From Pseudoalteromonas umbrosa (GTDB taxonomy: Bacteria; Pseudomonadota; Gammaproteobacteria; Enterobacterales; Alteromonadaceae), in the NCBI RefSeq assembly GCF_030125375.1, contig NZ_JASJUU010000003.1, forward strand, positions 1,068,247 to 1,132,246: a stretch of DNA of 64,000 nt. The letters are read 5' to 3'. A model generated the notes under the pieces. That model had not been told where the DNA came from and ran no database searches. It worked only from the letters and a program-made list of their open reading frames with translations. Both the position numbers and the translations under genes were made by a program. This document shows, in pieces, positions 57,201 through 64,000 of the stretch (position 1 is the first letter of the stretch; every line of letters begins with the position of its first letter).

Positions 57201-59039
57201 CTGGTGGCTTATTTACAAAAAACAAACCATCCGCAACTTGCTGATACGGCGTTTATCAAAGCAGTAAGGAACGATTTAAAAACTAGGTTACCGCAGTATA
57301 TGCTGCCATCGGCATTTGTTGTATTAAGCCACTTCCCAATAACGGTAACGGGTAAAGTTGACAGACAAGCTTTACCTGAGCCGCAATACAGTATTGAACA
57401 AGACTATGTGCCACCTACTAATGAGTTAGAGGAACAACTGTGCCAGATGTGGCAGATCGCATTGAAAGAGCCGACTATTGGTATTACAGATAATTTCTTT
57501 AGTGTTGGCGGTGACTCAATTTTGGCGGTTCGCCTTGTTGCACTTGCTAAGGAAAAGGGAGTACTTTTCAGCGTTAAGGACTTACTTACAAATCAGACCA
57601 TTGCGGATCTTGCGATGGCGATAAGCAGTAATAGTGTTGATTGTCAGAACGTCGCCACGAAAGTTGCTCCATTTGCATTGCTCAATGACAAAATAAAAGA
57701 AGCAATAGACACACAAGTCTATGAAGATGCTTATCCGCTTTCCTACCTACAAAAGGGATTTATAGAGCACAGCCAATTACATGGCAGCTATCACGATATT
57801 ATGTCAGAAAAAATTAATGCGCCATGGGATGAGCAATTATTCCGGGCTGCATGGCAGGATATGGTTGAGCAATATGCAATACTTCGAACGGTAGTTGACT
57901 TCTCAAGTGAAGAGCCTGTGCAGTGTGTGTTACGTGACTATCAAGGGTTGATCCAAGTCGTTAACTGGCAAGGTCGAACACTTGCGTCGATAGAAGATGA
58001 GTTTGCAGCTTGGTTTAAAGTTGAGTCACACCGTCAATTTGATACTAGCATTCCATTATGGCGAATGACTGTACATATCTATGGTAATAACGAATTTGCA
58101 TTCACCTTTGCCAATCACCATGCCATCTTAGATGGGTGGAGTGCGTCCATGTTGCTGCCAGAGTTTATTCAGCGCTATCAGGACTATGTGGAAGGAAATA
58201 AGGTTCAGGTTCAGCCTGAAACATTGAAGTTTAATACGTACATCGCCGCTGAAATGCAAGCTTTACAAAGCAATGAATCCTATAAATTTTGGCAAGGTCA
58301 CCTTGCTAATGCTGAGTTACCTATTTGGACAGGAAACACTGCAAAAGACATTTACAGGATCAGCAATGATCTGTCTACTTTGCATGACCAACTTGAACAG
58401 GCTGCAGCCTCAATGAATGTGTCGCCGCGAAGTATTGTTCTGGCTGCTCATATGTGGGTACTGGCAAAGGTGAACGGAACTGACAAGATTACCAGCTCTA
58501 TTGTTCGCCATGGCCGACTAGAGGTTGATGGCGGTGATACAGCGATTGGCCTGTTTCTGAATCCTCTTCCTTTGGCTGTAAATACAAAGCAAAAAAGCTG
58601 GCGTGAGTTCGTAAACATAGTCGATCTACTACAAAAGGACAGTTGGAGTCATAGGCAATATCCGGTGGCACAGCTACAGCAGGCGCTATCGCTAGATTTA
58701 TCAGGGTGCTTGTTTAATTATGTAGACTTTCAAGTAAACCACACCAAAGACGCTGATGGTGCTGCCAATGGAAACAATACCTCCAGCTATATCTGGGAAT
58801 GTGTTTATATGCACCGCCGGGAATTAGGGGAGCTAGGTCTTAGGCTGAGCTTTGAGGATAGTGTATTTGACCAAGCTGCACGTGAGCAAATCTTGAGTTA
58901 TTACGATGCTGCATTACGAGCGATTTTAAACTCACCTGATTTAAAGCCAAGTGTAGAGTGCTTATCAAGCCCAACAAATCAGGCACTTTTTGCTAATGAA
59001 ATAAGGCATTCTTTGATAGAAGAAATGGAGCATGTTTAG
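54261..59039 (+). CDS. NRPS5: TubC-C-A-T-C, ends in a condensation domain, no TE
   Basis: A 1592-residue protein. TubC-type docking domain 1-55; C 65-480 (HHINTDGWS, SFAQQRLWVLDQM); A 530-1020 with TSGSTGKPKG and the variant segment VGSESWYGKDLRDL, pocket roughly D-I-G-D-L-G-I-I-D, in which the acidic residues at the fourth and ninth positions recall basic-residue (Arg-like) pockets; T with VGGDSI at about 1083; terminal C 1130-1580 (HHAILDGWS), related in style to the internal C domain of NRPS3. There is no thioesterase or reductase domain. The tail IEEMEHV again looks like a docking motif. The terminal C domain may release or cyclise the chain, or pass it to another protein. Confidence 0.9.
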   Translation: MSLLSFLIEAQEQDIIISLQDDKLSVNAAKGALTDEIKQQLQKNKADIKALYENLNISNNKDISPPSFAQQRLWVLDQMAGESLQYHIPMTMVFNGSLNVAAMQYAFDKIVQRHESLRTVFIKDADQVYQVVRKPQPFQLPVIDIQDAVNKKGELDRLVSEEAQKPFNLSQDLMLRLFIVKEDAERFVLLGSMHHINTDGWSMNVIVQELETYYCAYLDKQDDPLPALGLQYADYARWQRNYLKGEVLENHLGYWKNKLQAAPKLHALPLDHTRPQQISSRGATLRQHLDADIKHGLEALANSHNATLFMVVHAAFSYFLSRYSGENDIVIGTPIANREKAQLAPLVGFFVNTLPLRSTFSAEQSFTDLIEDSKQTILDAYAHQLLPFDKVIDELQIERSVSYAPLCQVMLSFQDWGRGNRDDMEINFPGVTLGHLEHQSDFSQFELTLTALPVEDGFVMEWEFSTDLFQPDTITKMMNGFETLLRNAITTPSYPVNRLPLLAFEQLDQSIKQVLGLSNEQLKAPFTDELCIHEAFELQAAKHPNKIAVVFDKHSLTYSELNQQANTLAHHLREQGVGPESQVGIYLDRSQLMVVGILGILKSGAAYVPLDISFPLERVDALLDETKIENLVTEKVFFDTINSVRHDLHLIDIAALAAEADTRDYSNIACKDIGLTPKNLAYIVFTSGSTGKPKGVMVEHRSMMVRLNGWDQAFSLYQQPPCVIQMAGITVDICLGDMVKSLLTGGKLVVTSKETLLTPEKLVALMQEEQVSFGDFVPAVLRMMTEYLLSNQETLSALRYILVGSESWYGKDLRDLKKVVSSNARCINIYGQTESIIDVSYADVTEKDIAEDSVIPIGSALDHTSLYILNSESQLQPAGVAGELHIGGEGLARGYLNQPKLTDEKFIANPFTGTGKLYKTGDQARWLSDGTLEFLGRVDHQVKIRGFRIELPEIEAELNKHPSVKQALILVKEVALGDKRLVAYLQKTNHPQLADTAFIKAVRNDLKTRLPQYMLPSAFVVLSHFPITVTGKVDRQALPEPQYSIEQDYVPPTNELEEQLCQMWQIALKEPTIGITDNFFSVGGDSILAVRLVALAKEKGVLFSVKDLLTNQTIADLAMAISSNSVDCQNVATKVAPFALLNDKIKEAIDTQVYEDAYPLSYLQKGFIEHSQLHGSYHDIMSEKINAPWDEQLFRAAWQDMVEQYAILRTVVDFSSEEPVQCVLRDYQGLIQVVNWQGRTLASIEDEFAAWFKVESHRQFDTSIPLWRMTVHIYGNNEFAFTFANHHAILDGWSASMLLPEFIQRYQDYVEGNKVQVQPETLKFNTYIAAEMQALQSNESYKFWQGHLANAELPIWTGNTAKDIYRISNDLSTLHDQLEQAAASMNVSPRSIVLAAHMWVLAKVNGTDKITSSIVRHGRLEVDGGDTAIGLFLNPLPLAVNTKQKSWREFVNIVDLLQKDSWSHRQYPVAQLQQALSLDLSGCLFNYVDFQVNHTKDADGAANGNNTSSYIWECVYMHRRELGELGLRLSFEDSVFDQAAREQILSYYDAALRAILNSPDLKPSVECLSSPTNQALFANEIRHSLIEEMEHV

Positions 59040-59073
59040 GCCGAGTAGAAAGCACGAAGTGGTGTGACAAAAG

Positions 59074-59116
59074 GTACAGATGTTCGGTTTTAGTGAACAT
59101 CTGTACAAATCCGAAC
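59074..59116 (+). promoter_or_regulatory. Hairpin with an alternative pairing after the last NRPS gene
   Basis: GTACAGATGTTC (59074-59085) pairs perfectly with GAACATCTGTAC (59095-59106). GTTCGG (59082-59087), which overlaps the left arm, can instead pair with CCGAAC (59111-59116). There is no U-run after the stem, so a plain intrinsic terminator is not obvious. It may reduce read-through from the NRPS genes into the exporter genes or protect the NRPS mRNA end. Confidence 0.45.
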
Positions 59117-59231
59117 AAATATAAGTTATCCATCAGTTTAATGCGGGCCTAAGTTGTTGTTTATAAACTGTTTCATGTTTTGGCACATATCTTTCTATAC
59201 AGACATTAAGCAGCATTAAGGAATACATAAG

Positions 59232-60467
59232 ATGAAGATCGAATTAAAAGAAAAAAAACCGTGGAAAAGGTGGGTTAGTATTTCAATATTTTTAATACTA
59301 ATCGTATATGCGGCATATGCTGTCAGCAGCAAGTCAGTCAAAACGGTAGATACTACAACATTAAATTTTCAAGTAGTACAAAGTGGCCCGCTTGACGTGT
59401 ACACCAAGGCATATGGTGAACTAGCATCGGCTAAAGAGCGTATTCTAACCGCACCGGCGCTAGGTAAAGTTGCGGACATCCTAGTTCGTCCTGGAACAAA
59501 AGTGAGTCCAGATAGCGTTATTTTACGGCTATCTAATCCGAAATTGGCGCAAGAGGTAAATGAGGCTTCCGGCAAGCTGGCGGAACTGAAAGCACAACGT
59601 GAAGCATTTAAATATGAGCAGCAAAGTGAGCTACTCAGGTATCAGGGAAATATCGCAAATATAGAGGCCAGTGTAGAGAAGGCAAAACTCGAATTATCGC
59701 TGAACGAAGAATTGTCCAGACGAGGTGTTGCCTCAGAGATAGAATTAAAGCGCGCAAAACTATTCCTTAAGCAAGAGAGTAAGAAGTTAGAGTTTGAAAA
59801 GCAAAAATACCAACAGTTTAGGGGAATGCAGCGCTATCAGTTAACCCAAAGAGACATCATTGTGGATCAGCAGGCTTCTCAAGTCGCGTTATTACAAAAG
59901 CAGTTAGACGATATGCAAGTCACAGCTGGCATTTCGGGTTCACTGCAAAGTTTGGATATTGAGCTAGGCCAAAGTGTACAGTTAGGTCAATCACTTGCAA
60001 AGGTGGGCAGCGATGAGGAACTGATAGCACGCCTTCGTTTACCACAGCATCAAGCGGATCAAATTGATATAAATGCCCCAGTTATCATAAACACACAAAA
60101 AGGCTTAATTAATGCCCGCATAACCCGTGTCGAAAGCATTGTCACCAACGGTACGGTTCAGGCAGAAGCGATCTTAGACAGTGAGTTAACGTCCAATGCC
60201 AGACCTGCACTTCAGGTGTCATCACAAGTATTCATCAAACATGAAGAAAACGCGGTTTATATTACTCAAGCCTCAGGGCTTCGCCCTCGTAGTAAGCAAG
60301 CCGCATTTGTGCGTTACGATGATTTACTTGTTCAGCGCGAGGTGCTGTTCGGCGAATTGTCTGACGACAAACTTATCATTCGAGAAGGGCTTAGTGTGGG
60401 GGATGAGTTAGCTATCTTCGACGCTACTGAATACGAACAATACCAACAATTAAACTTAAAAAATTAA
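59232..60467 (+). CDS. Periplasmic adaptor (MacA/HlyD-like) of an export pump
   Basis: A 411-residue membrane-fusion protein. One N-terminal membrane helix (about 14-32) is followed by a split biotinyl/lipoyl-like barrel (KVADILVRPGTKVSPDSV and SGSLQSLDIELGQSVQLG), a long helical hairpin between them (about 105-215) and beta-barrel/membrane-proximal domains to the end. It bridges an inner-membrane transporter and an outer-membrane channel. It precedes an ATPase and a permease gene, together forming a MacA-MacB-like system split into separate subunits. No TolC-type channel gene is in the window. A role in peptide export is inferred from position next to the NRPS genes. Confidence 0.85.
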   Translation: MKIELKEKKPWKRWVSISIFLILIVYAAYAVSSKSVKTVDTTTLNFQVVQSGPLDVYTKAYGELASAKERILTAPALGKVADILVRPGTKVSPDSVILRLSNPKLAQEVNEASGKLAELKAQREAFKYEQQSELLRYQGNIANIEASVEKAKLELSLNEELSRRGVASEIELKRAKLFLKQESKKLEFEKQKYQQFRGMQRYQLTQRDIIVDQQASQVALLQKQLDDMQVTAGISGSLQSLDIELGQSVQLGQSLAKVGSDEELIARLRLPQHQADQIDINAPVIINTQKGLINARITRVESIVTNGTVQAEAILDSELTSNARPALQVSSQVFIKHEENAVYITQASGLRPRSKQAAFVRYDDLLVQREVLFGELSDDKLIIREGLSVGDELAIFDATEYEQYQQLNLKN

Positions 60468-60580
60468 TCTATATTTTCGTGGTTATTCAGCGCTATTTCG
60501 CACATTTATTATCTCCCTGAAATGCGGGGAGAGTGGCCACATAATCCGATTATTATAATTATTACAACAAGGAAATTTTC

Positions 60581-61288
60581 ATGAAAACTGTAGTAGAAAT
60601 GACAAATATTCATAAGCGCTATGATGGTCAGCAAGTTGAAACCCATGCTTTGCAAGGTATTTCATTGCACATCAAAGAAGGTGAGTTTGTATCTATTACT
60701 GGGCCCTCAGGCTGCGGAAAGTCAACTCTTTTATCAATCATGGGGTTAATGGACACCGCAAGCGAAGGAAGTTATCAGATTGCGAGTGTAGACACACAAG
60801 GTCTAAAAGTAGATCAACGCACTCAAATTAGAAACCAACATATTGGCTTTGTTTTTCAGTCTTTCAATCTAATTGATAGCTTAACTGTATTTGAAAATGT
60901 TGCTTTACCATTAGAGCATCGTGGGACATCAAAAAATGAAATAAAACAACGTGTTGAAGATGTTCTTAGCCAAGTTGATATGCTTCATCGCAAAGACTAC
61001 CGACCCAACCAACTGTCAGGTGGACAGCAACAGCGCATAGCTATTGCACGCGCATTAGTTGGTAATCCTGACCTTATTTTGGTGGATGAACCGACCGGTA
61101 ACCTTGACAGTAAAAATGGCGATCAAGTTATGGCATTGCTCGCTCAGCTAAATAAAGATGGTGCAACAATCGTTATGGTAACTCATGACAGTCGCTACTC
61201 TCGCTGCGCAACTCGTGAGGTTCAGTTACTTGATGGGAAGATTGTATCTGAACAACAAAGCGACGTTGATCTTCAGGGGGTTGCATGA
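60581..61288 (+). CDS. ABC transporter ATPase, MacB/LolD type
   Basis: A 235-residue nucleotide-binding protein with Walker [10 protein letters not shown] (about residue 40), Q-loop [10 protein letters not shown], signature [15 protein letters not shown], Walker [13 protein letters not shown] and H-loop MVTHDS, all intact. The DEPTGNLD form is typical of the LolD/MacB/FtsE group, which pairs with FtsX-fold permeases, as here. Its last bases overlap the start of the permease gene by four (ATGA), so the two are translationally coupled. RBS AAGGAAA. It energises the pump made with the adaptor upstream. Confidence 0.92.
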   Translation: MKTVVEMTNIHKRYDGQQVETHALQGISLHIKEGEFVSITGPSGCGKSTLLSIMGLMDTASEGSYQIASVDTQGLKVDQRTQIRNQHIGFVFQSFNLIDSLTVFENVALPLEHRGTSKNEIKQRVEDVLSQVDMLHRKDYRPNQLSGGQQQRIAIARALVGNPDLILVDEPTGNLDSKNGDQVMALLAQLNKDGATIVMVTHDSRYSRCATREVQLLDGKIVSEQQSDVDLQGVA

Positions 61289-63780
61289 GTATTTTTCAAA
61301 AGTCCATTCTCCAAGGGCTATCAAGAATATTTAAATTGCCAAGGTTAAGTATTCCACTGATATTGACACTGGGGCTAACGCTGGGAGCTGTGTTATCGGT
61401 TGTCGCTATATCCTCAACCTTACTATATAAACCTTTACAGGGGGCTCCCAATGAAAAGTCCATTCAAACATTAAGCTACCGCTTTGAAATGTCCAAGGAC
61501 ATGAGTGTTTCATATTGGGATATGCGCCGGCTTGCTGATTTGAGTGAATACTTTACAGATTTGGGAACTTGGGCTGGGATTAGCCCCAGTGATCAAGATA
61601 TTATAATCGAAGGAACGTCTTATCCAACCACGCGATATGATGCCTCACATACAATTCTAGAGGTATTGGGAGCCCGCCTTATTTTGGGTGATGACATTAC
61701 GATGGCCTCTCCTGAAAAATATGTGTGGCTCTCAGAAACCTTGTGGAATCAGGCTTTTTCTAGCGCTAAGTCCGCACTTGGTAAGCATATAACTGTAAAC
61801 GATCAAAGGTATATTGTCGCAGGCATAATTGAAGATGTTCTAGCGGTTAAAAGTGATGATCCTATATTACCCCAGCAAATTTGGTTCATTCAAAATTTAG
61901 CAACGACGTTAATTCAATCTCAGGAAGTGGGCAATGTTTCAAATAGCATGGGAAGCGTTTTACTTCAAAGTGCTAATCCTCAAACTCGTTTGCCTTCTCA
62001 GAGTCAGCTGGATCAATGGCTCGTTCAATACGTGAAGAGTAGTGTCGATGAAAAGCAGGCGCAAGGGTACCTAGACCTTATTAGTGGCGTTAAAAAAGAA
62101 GTAATTGCATCTGATTATCGTAGTAACTTATTGGGAGACGCAAAAAGCCTGATTACCGCTTTATTTTTTGCCGTTATAGGCTTGTTGCTAATGGCATCAC
62201 TTAATTTACTTAACTTGTTTATTGCCCATTATCAGGGGCGCACTAAAGAGTTTGCAATTCAACTAAGTGTGGGTGCCAGCTTATTGCGAGTTAGATTACT
62301 CGTGTTTCTTGAAAACTTACCTACATTCTTGCTGGCGCTTGTCACTGGACTTTTGGCAACTGCTTGGGCATTAAAGAGCTTACCGCTAATTGCTGGTGGT
62401 AGCCTGCCTATGATTGATGTTGTGCAAATTGATGGCATCACAGTTGCGACCTCTTGCCTCATTGTGGTGTTGCTAAATGGTCTATTTAGTACCTTGGCAT
62501 TGGTTGATGTGGATAAAGCGTCACTGATTAATAACTTAAGTAGTAGTGGTAAAGGAATACAAGCACAAAGCAATCAATGGATCAGTAAGCTGCTAATGAT
62601 TGTTCAACTTTCGGTAGCCTCATTTTTGTTAACGGCTTCTGTTATGCTCGCTATTCAAAGTTATCAAACCGTGTATCGTGATTTGGGGTTTGATCTTGGC
62701 AATCATTATAACATTTCAATGTACGTTGCAGATGAGCAGTGGGCAGAGCAATTAGGTAAGAATGAAGATTACCAACATAGTGAACTTAAGCAGCTTAGAG
62801 AGCAGTTAGCTCAGCTAATTGAAAATAAGGTAGTTAATAGTGAGGTTGTATTGCCATCTTTTGCTCCTCTTTCTAGCGCGTTTATAGGAAGGGCGTTTAG
62901 ATCTCACGAAAATGGCGGTAAACGTGTGGTTTATCAAGTTAAGCACTTAAGCAGTGGTTTTTTTAATGCATTTAAAATTCCGATGCTCGCGGGTAGCAAC
63001 CTAACTCAAGTTCAAATAGATAATGATGAAAACAGGATCGTTATTGATGAGCTAATGGCAAAAACAGTCTATCCAGAATTATCAAATCAGGAAGTCATTG
63101 GGAAAACAATTCAGCTAAGTCGTGATAACAGTAAGCCCCCAATGATAATCAATGGCATTGTGCCTACAACAACTTCAGAAGCAGGGCAAACTAACGCATT
63201 AATAATGCCCGCGGTCTATTCACATCGAATAGATCCTGATAGAACCCTGAGGTTTACGGTTTCAATGCCAGCCGGAGAAGTGATCACTGCTGCTATGCTT
63301 AGTGACGAAATCGCGAAGCAATTCCCAAGACTGACTAACCTCGAAGTTAATTCACTAGAGCAGGTATGGGATGAGCAAACTCTTAATCAGCGTATTAGCC
63401 TTTGGGTTGTATTGTCGTTAACGGGCTTAACACTCGTCCTTGCTGCAATCGGCATTGCAGGTTTAACCCAAATGACCACAAATCACAGAAAATATGAGCT
63501 GGCAGTTCGTATGGCAACTGGTGCTATGCAGATTAAGTTAGTGCAGTTTATTCTCAAAGACGCGTTATTAATGTTGGTGATTGGGCTCGGGCTGGGATTT
63601 GTAGTCTCTGCAATTGGCTATCAGGCCATGCAAAACCAACTATTGCTGTTACCTGATTTTAATTTAGTGGCGATGGCGCTACTTAATGTCGGGCTTATCA
63701 CTGTGGTGATCACCTCAGTTGCGTTACCTGCTTGGAAGGTTATTAGCTCTGATCCTATGGGAGCATTAAGGCAAGAGTAG
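61285..63780 (+). CDS. FtsX/MacB-fold ABC permease
   Basis: An 831-residue inner-membrane permease of the double MacB/FtsX type. Membrane helices are visible at about 20-45 and in groups near 285-395 and 430-460, with a second group of three near the C-terminus (about 705-825). Two large periplasmic domains lie between (about 50-280 and 465-690). The usual cytoplasmic motif near helix pairs is seen in KEFAIQLSVGASLLRVR and in KYELAVRMATGAM. Permeases of this size move substrates from the periplasm or outer leaflet by mechanotransmission, together with a MacA-like adaptor. Stop is followed by a long inverted repeat. Confidence 0.9.
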   Translation: MSIFQKSILQGLSRIFKLPRLSIPLILTLGLTLGAVLSVVAISSTLLYKPLQGAPNEKSIQTLSYRFEMSKDMSVSYWDMRRLADLSEYFTDLGTWAGISPSDQDIIIEGTSYPTTRYDASHTILEVLGARLILGDDITMASPEKYVWLSETLWNQAFSSAKSALGKHITVNDQRYIVAGIIEDVLAVKSDDPILPQQIWFIQNLATTLIQSQEVGNVSNSMGSVLLQSANPQTRLPSQSQLDQWLVQYVKSSVDEKQAQGYLDLISGVKKEVIASDYRSNLLGDAKSLITALFFAVIGLLLMASLNLLNLFIAHYQGRTKEFAIQLSVGASLLRVRLLVFLENLPTFLLALVTGLLATAWALKSLPLIAGGSLPMIDVVQIDGITVATSCLIVVLLNGLFSTLALVDVDKASLINNLSSSGKGIQAQSNQWISKLLMIVQLSVASFLLTASVMLAIQSYQTVYRDLGFDLGNHYNISMYVADEQWAEQLGKNEDYQHSELKQLREQLAQLIENKVVNSEVVLPSFAPLSSAFIGRAFRSHENGGKRVVYQVKHLSSGFFNAFKIPMLAGSNLTQVQIDNDENRIVIDELMAKTVYPELSNQEVIGKTIQLSRDNSKPPMIINGIVPTTTSEAGQTNALIMPAVYSHRIDPDRTLRFTVSMPAGEVITAAMLSDEIAKQFPRLTNLEVNSLEQVWDEQTLNQRISLWVVLSLTGLTLVLAAIGIAGLTQMTTNHRKYELAVRMATGAMQIKLVQFILKDALLMLVIGLGLGFVVSAIGYQAMQNQLLLLPDFNLVAMALLNVGLITVVITSVALPAWKVISSDPMGALRQE

Positions 63781-63801
63781 TAACACACTTCAAAGAATAT
63801 G

Positions 63802-63849
63802 TATACCTGCAATTATTCAGAATTGATCAATTGAATAATTGTGGGTATA
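63802..63849. promoter_or_regulatory. Long inverted repeat between permease and regulator genes
   Basis: An 18-base left arm (63802-63819) pairs with 63832-63849 with two mismatches, and the centre contains the perfect palindrome AATTGATCAATT (63821-63832). It may act as a terminator for the pump genes, an operator for the response regulator, or both. The RBS of the regulator gene follows 34 bases later. Confidence 0.5.
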
Positions 63850-63896
63850 AAATCGGCTTCACGACTTTTAACGCATTAGTATAAAAGGAGAAAGCC

Positions 63897-64000
63897 CTGA
63901 TTTCGCCTCACCAATCTTCACCTAACGTTACAGACTTTAAAGCAACGGTCTTGGTCGCTGATGACGATGATGATATTCGCCTGGCGTTGTCGTTATTACT
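63897..64000 (+). CDS. Response regulator, N-terminal part only (runs off the window)
   Basis: The frame LISPHQSS...KATVLVADDDDDIRLALSLL is the start of a receiver (REC) domain: the beta-1 strand VLVAD followed by the acidic cluster that binds Mg. No ATG, GTG or TTG lies between the upstream in-frame stop (63882-63884) and the conserved strand. An excellent RBS, AAAGGAG (63884-63890), points to CTG at 63897 or ATT at 63900 as start codon, which would be non-standard. In related bacteria, genes of this kind next to MacAB-like pumps are NtrC-type sigma-54 activators; the output domain is outside the window, so that is inference. Confidence 0.75.
   Translation, partial: MISPHQSSPNVTDFKATVLVADDDDDIRLALSLL

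Noticed and set aside
1..64000. CRISPR arrays, insertion sequences, tRNA and rRNA genes
   Set aside because: No regularly spaced repeats, transposase frames, terminal inverted repeats or recognisable structural RNA genes were seen by eye.

Overview
The window looks like chromosomal DNA of a marine gammaproteobacterium, most likely Alteromonadales and Pseudoalteromonas-like. This is inferred from the style of the proteins and the AT-rich intergenic DNA, not from a marker gene; no rRNA or tRNA was seen. It divides into an ordinary accessory left half and a nonribosomal peptide synthetase (NRPS) locus that fills 28.9-59.0 kb, followed by an export and regulation block that runs off the right edge.

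Left part (1-12.8 kb): a PhaJ/MaoC-like hotdog protein whose catalytic positions look replaced, an HBM-type chemoreceptor, a cytochrome c-PQQ sugar dehydrogenase fusion, a 60-residue double-glycine Cys-rich peptide that looks like an orphan RiPP precursor, an S33 secreted peptidase, a reading frame broken by a stop codon, a possible small RNA with a strong terminator, a DUF1353 protein, a DsbB-like membrane protein, an M43 lipoprotein metalloprotease, small unknown genes and a GNAT acetyltransferase.

Envelope-stress block (13.1-23.7 kb): yjfI (DUF2170), a PspA/IM30 protein, a small tandem ribbon-helix-helix-like protein, yqiJ, the flotillin yqiK and a 2042-residue AAA ATPase with long coiled coils, all on the + strand. 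Known members of these families act in membrane maintenance. Just downstream are two paralogous proteins, each with two lipoyl-like domains and a C-terminal membrane anchor. In each, the first domain keeps the lipoylation lysine and the second has lost it. A MarR regulator and a metallo-beta-lactamase-fold lipoprotein follow on the - strand, with two copies of a palindromic operator upstream.

NRPS locus (28.9-59.0 kb, all +): an Fe(II)/2-oxoglutarate amino-acid hydroxylase, five NRPS proteins, a SyrD/PvdE-type ABC exporter and a luciferase-like flavin monooxygenase. Domain order: NRPS1 C-A-T; NRPS2 TubC-C-A-T-C-A-T-E-C; NRPS3 A-T-C-A-T; NRPS4 TubC-C-A-T; NRPS5 TubC-C-A-T-C. That is seven adenylation and seven carrier domains, eight condensation domains, one epimerase and no thioesterase. 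Pocket residues read by eye suggest Cys-like, Thr, unknown, Thr, unknown, Ile/Val and a basic residue in gene order. Two D residues are possible: one from the E domain, one from a dual C/E-like condensation domain. I do not recognise the product. A MacA/MacB-like split exporter and the start of a response regulator follow. A plausible scheme is assembly by NRPS1-5, hydroxylation by the dioxygenase and/or flavin enzyme, inner-membrane export by the SyrD-like pump and further export by the MacAB-like system. The lack of a thioesterase leaves chain release open.
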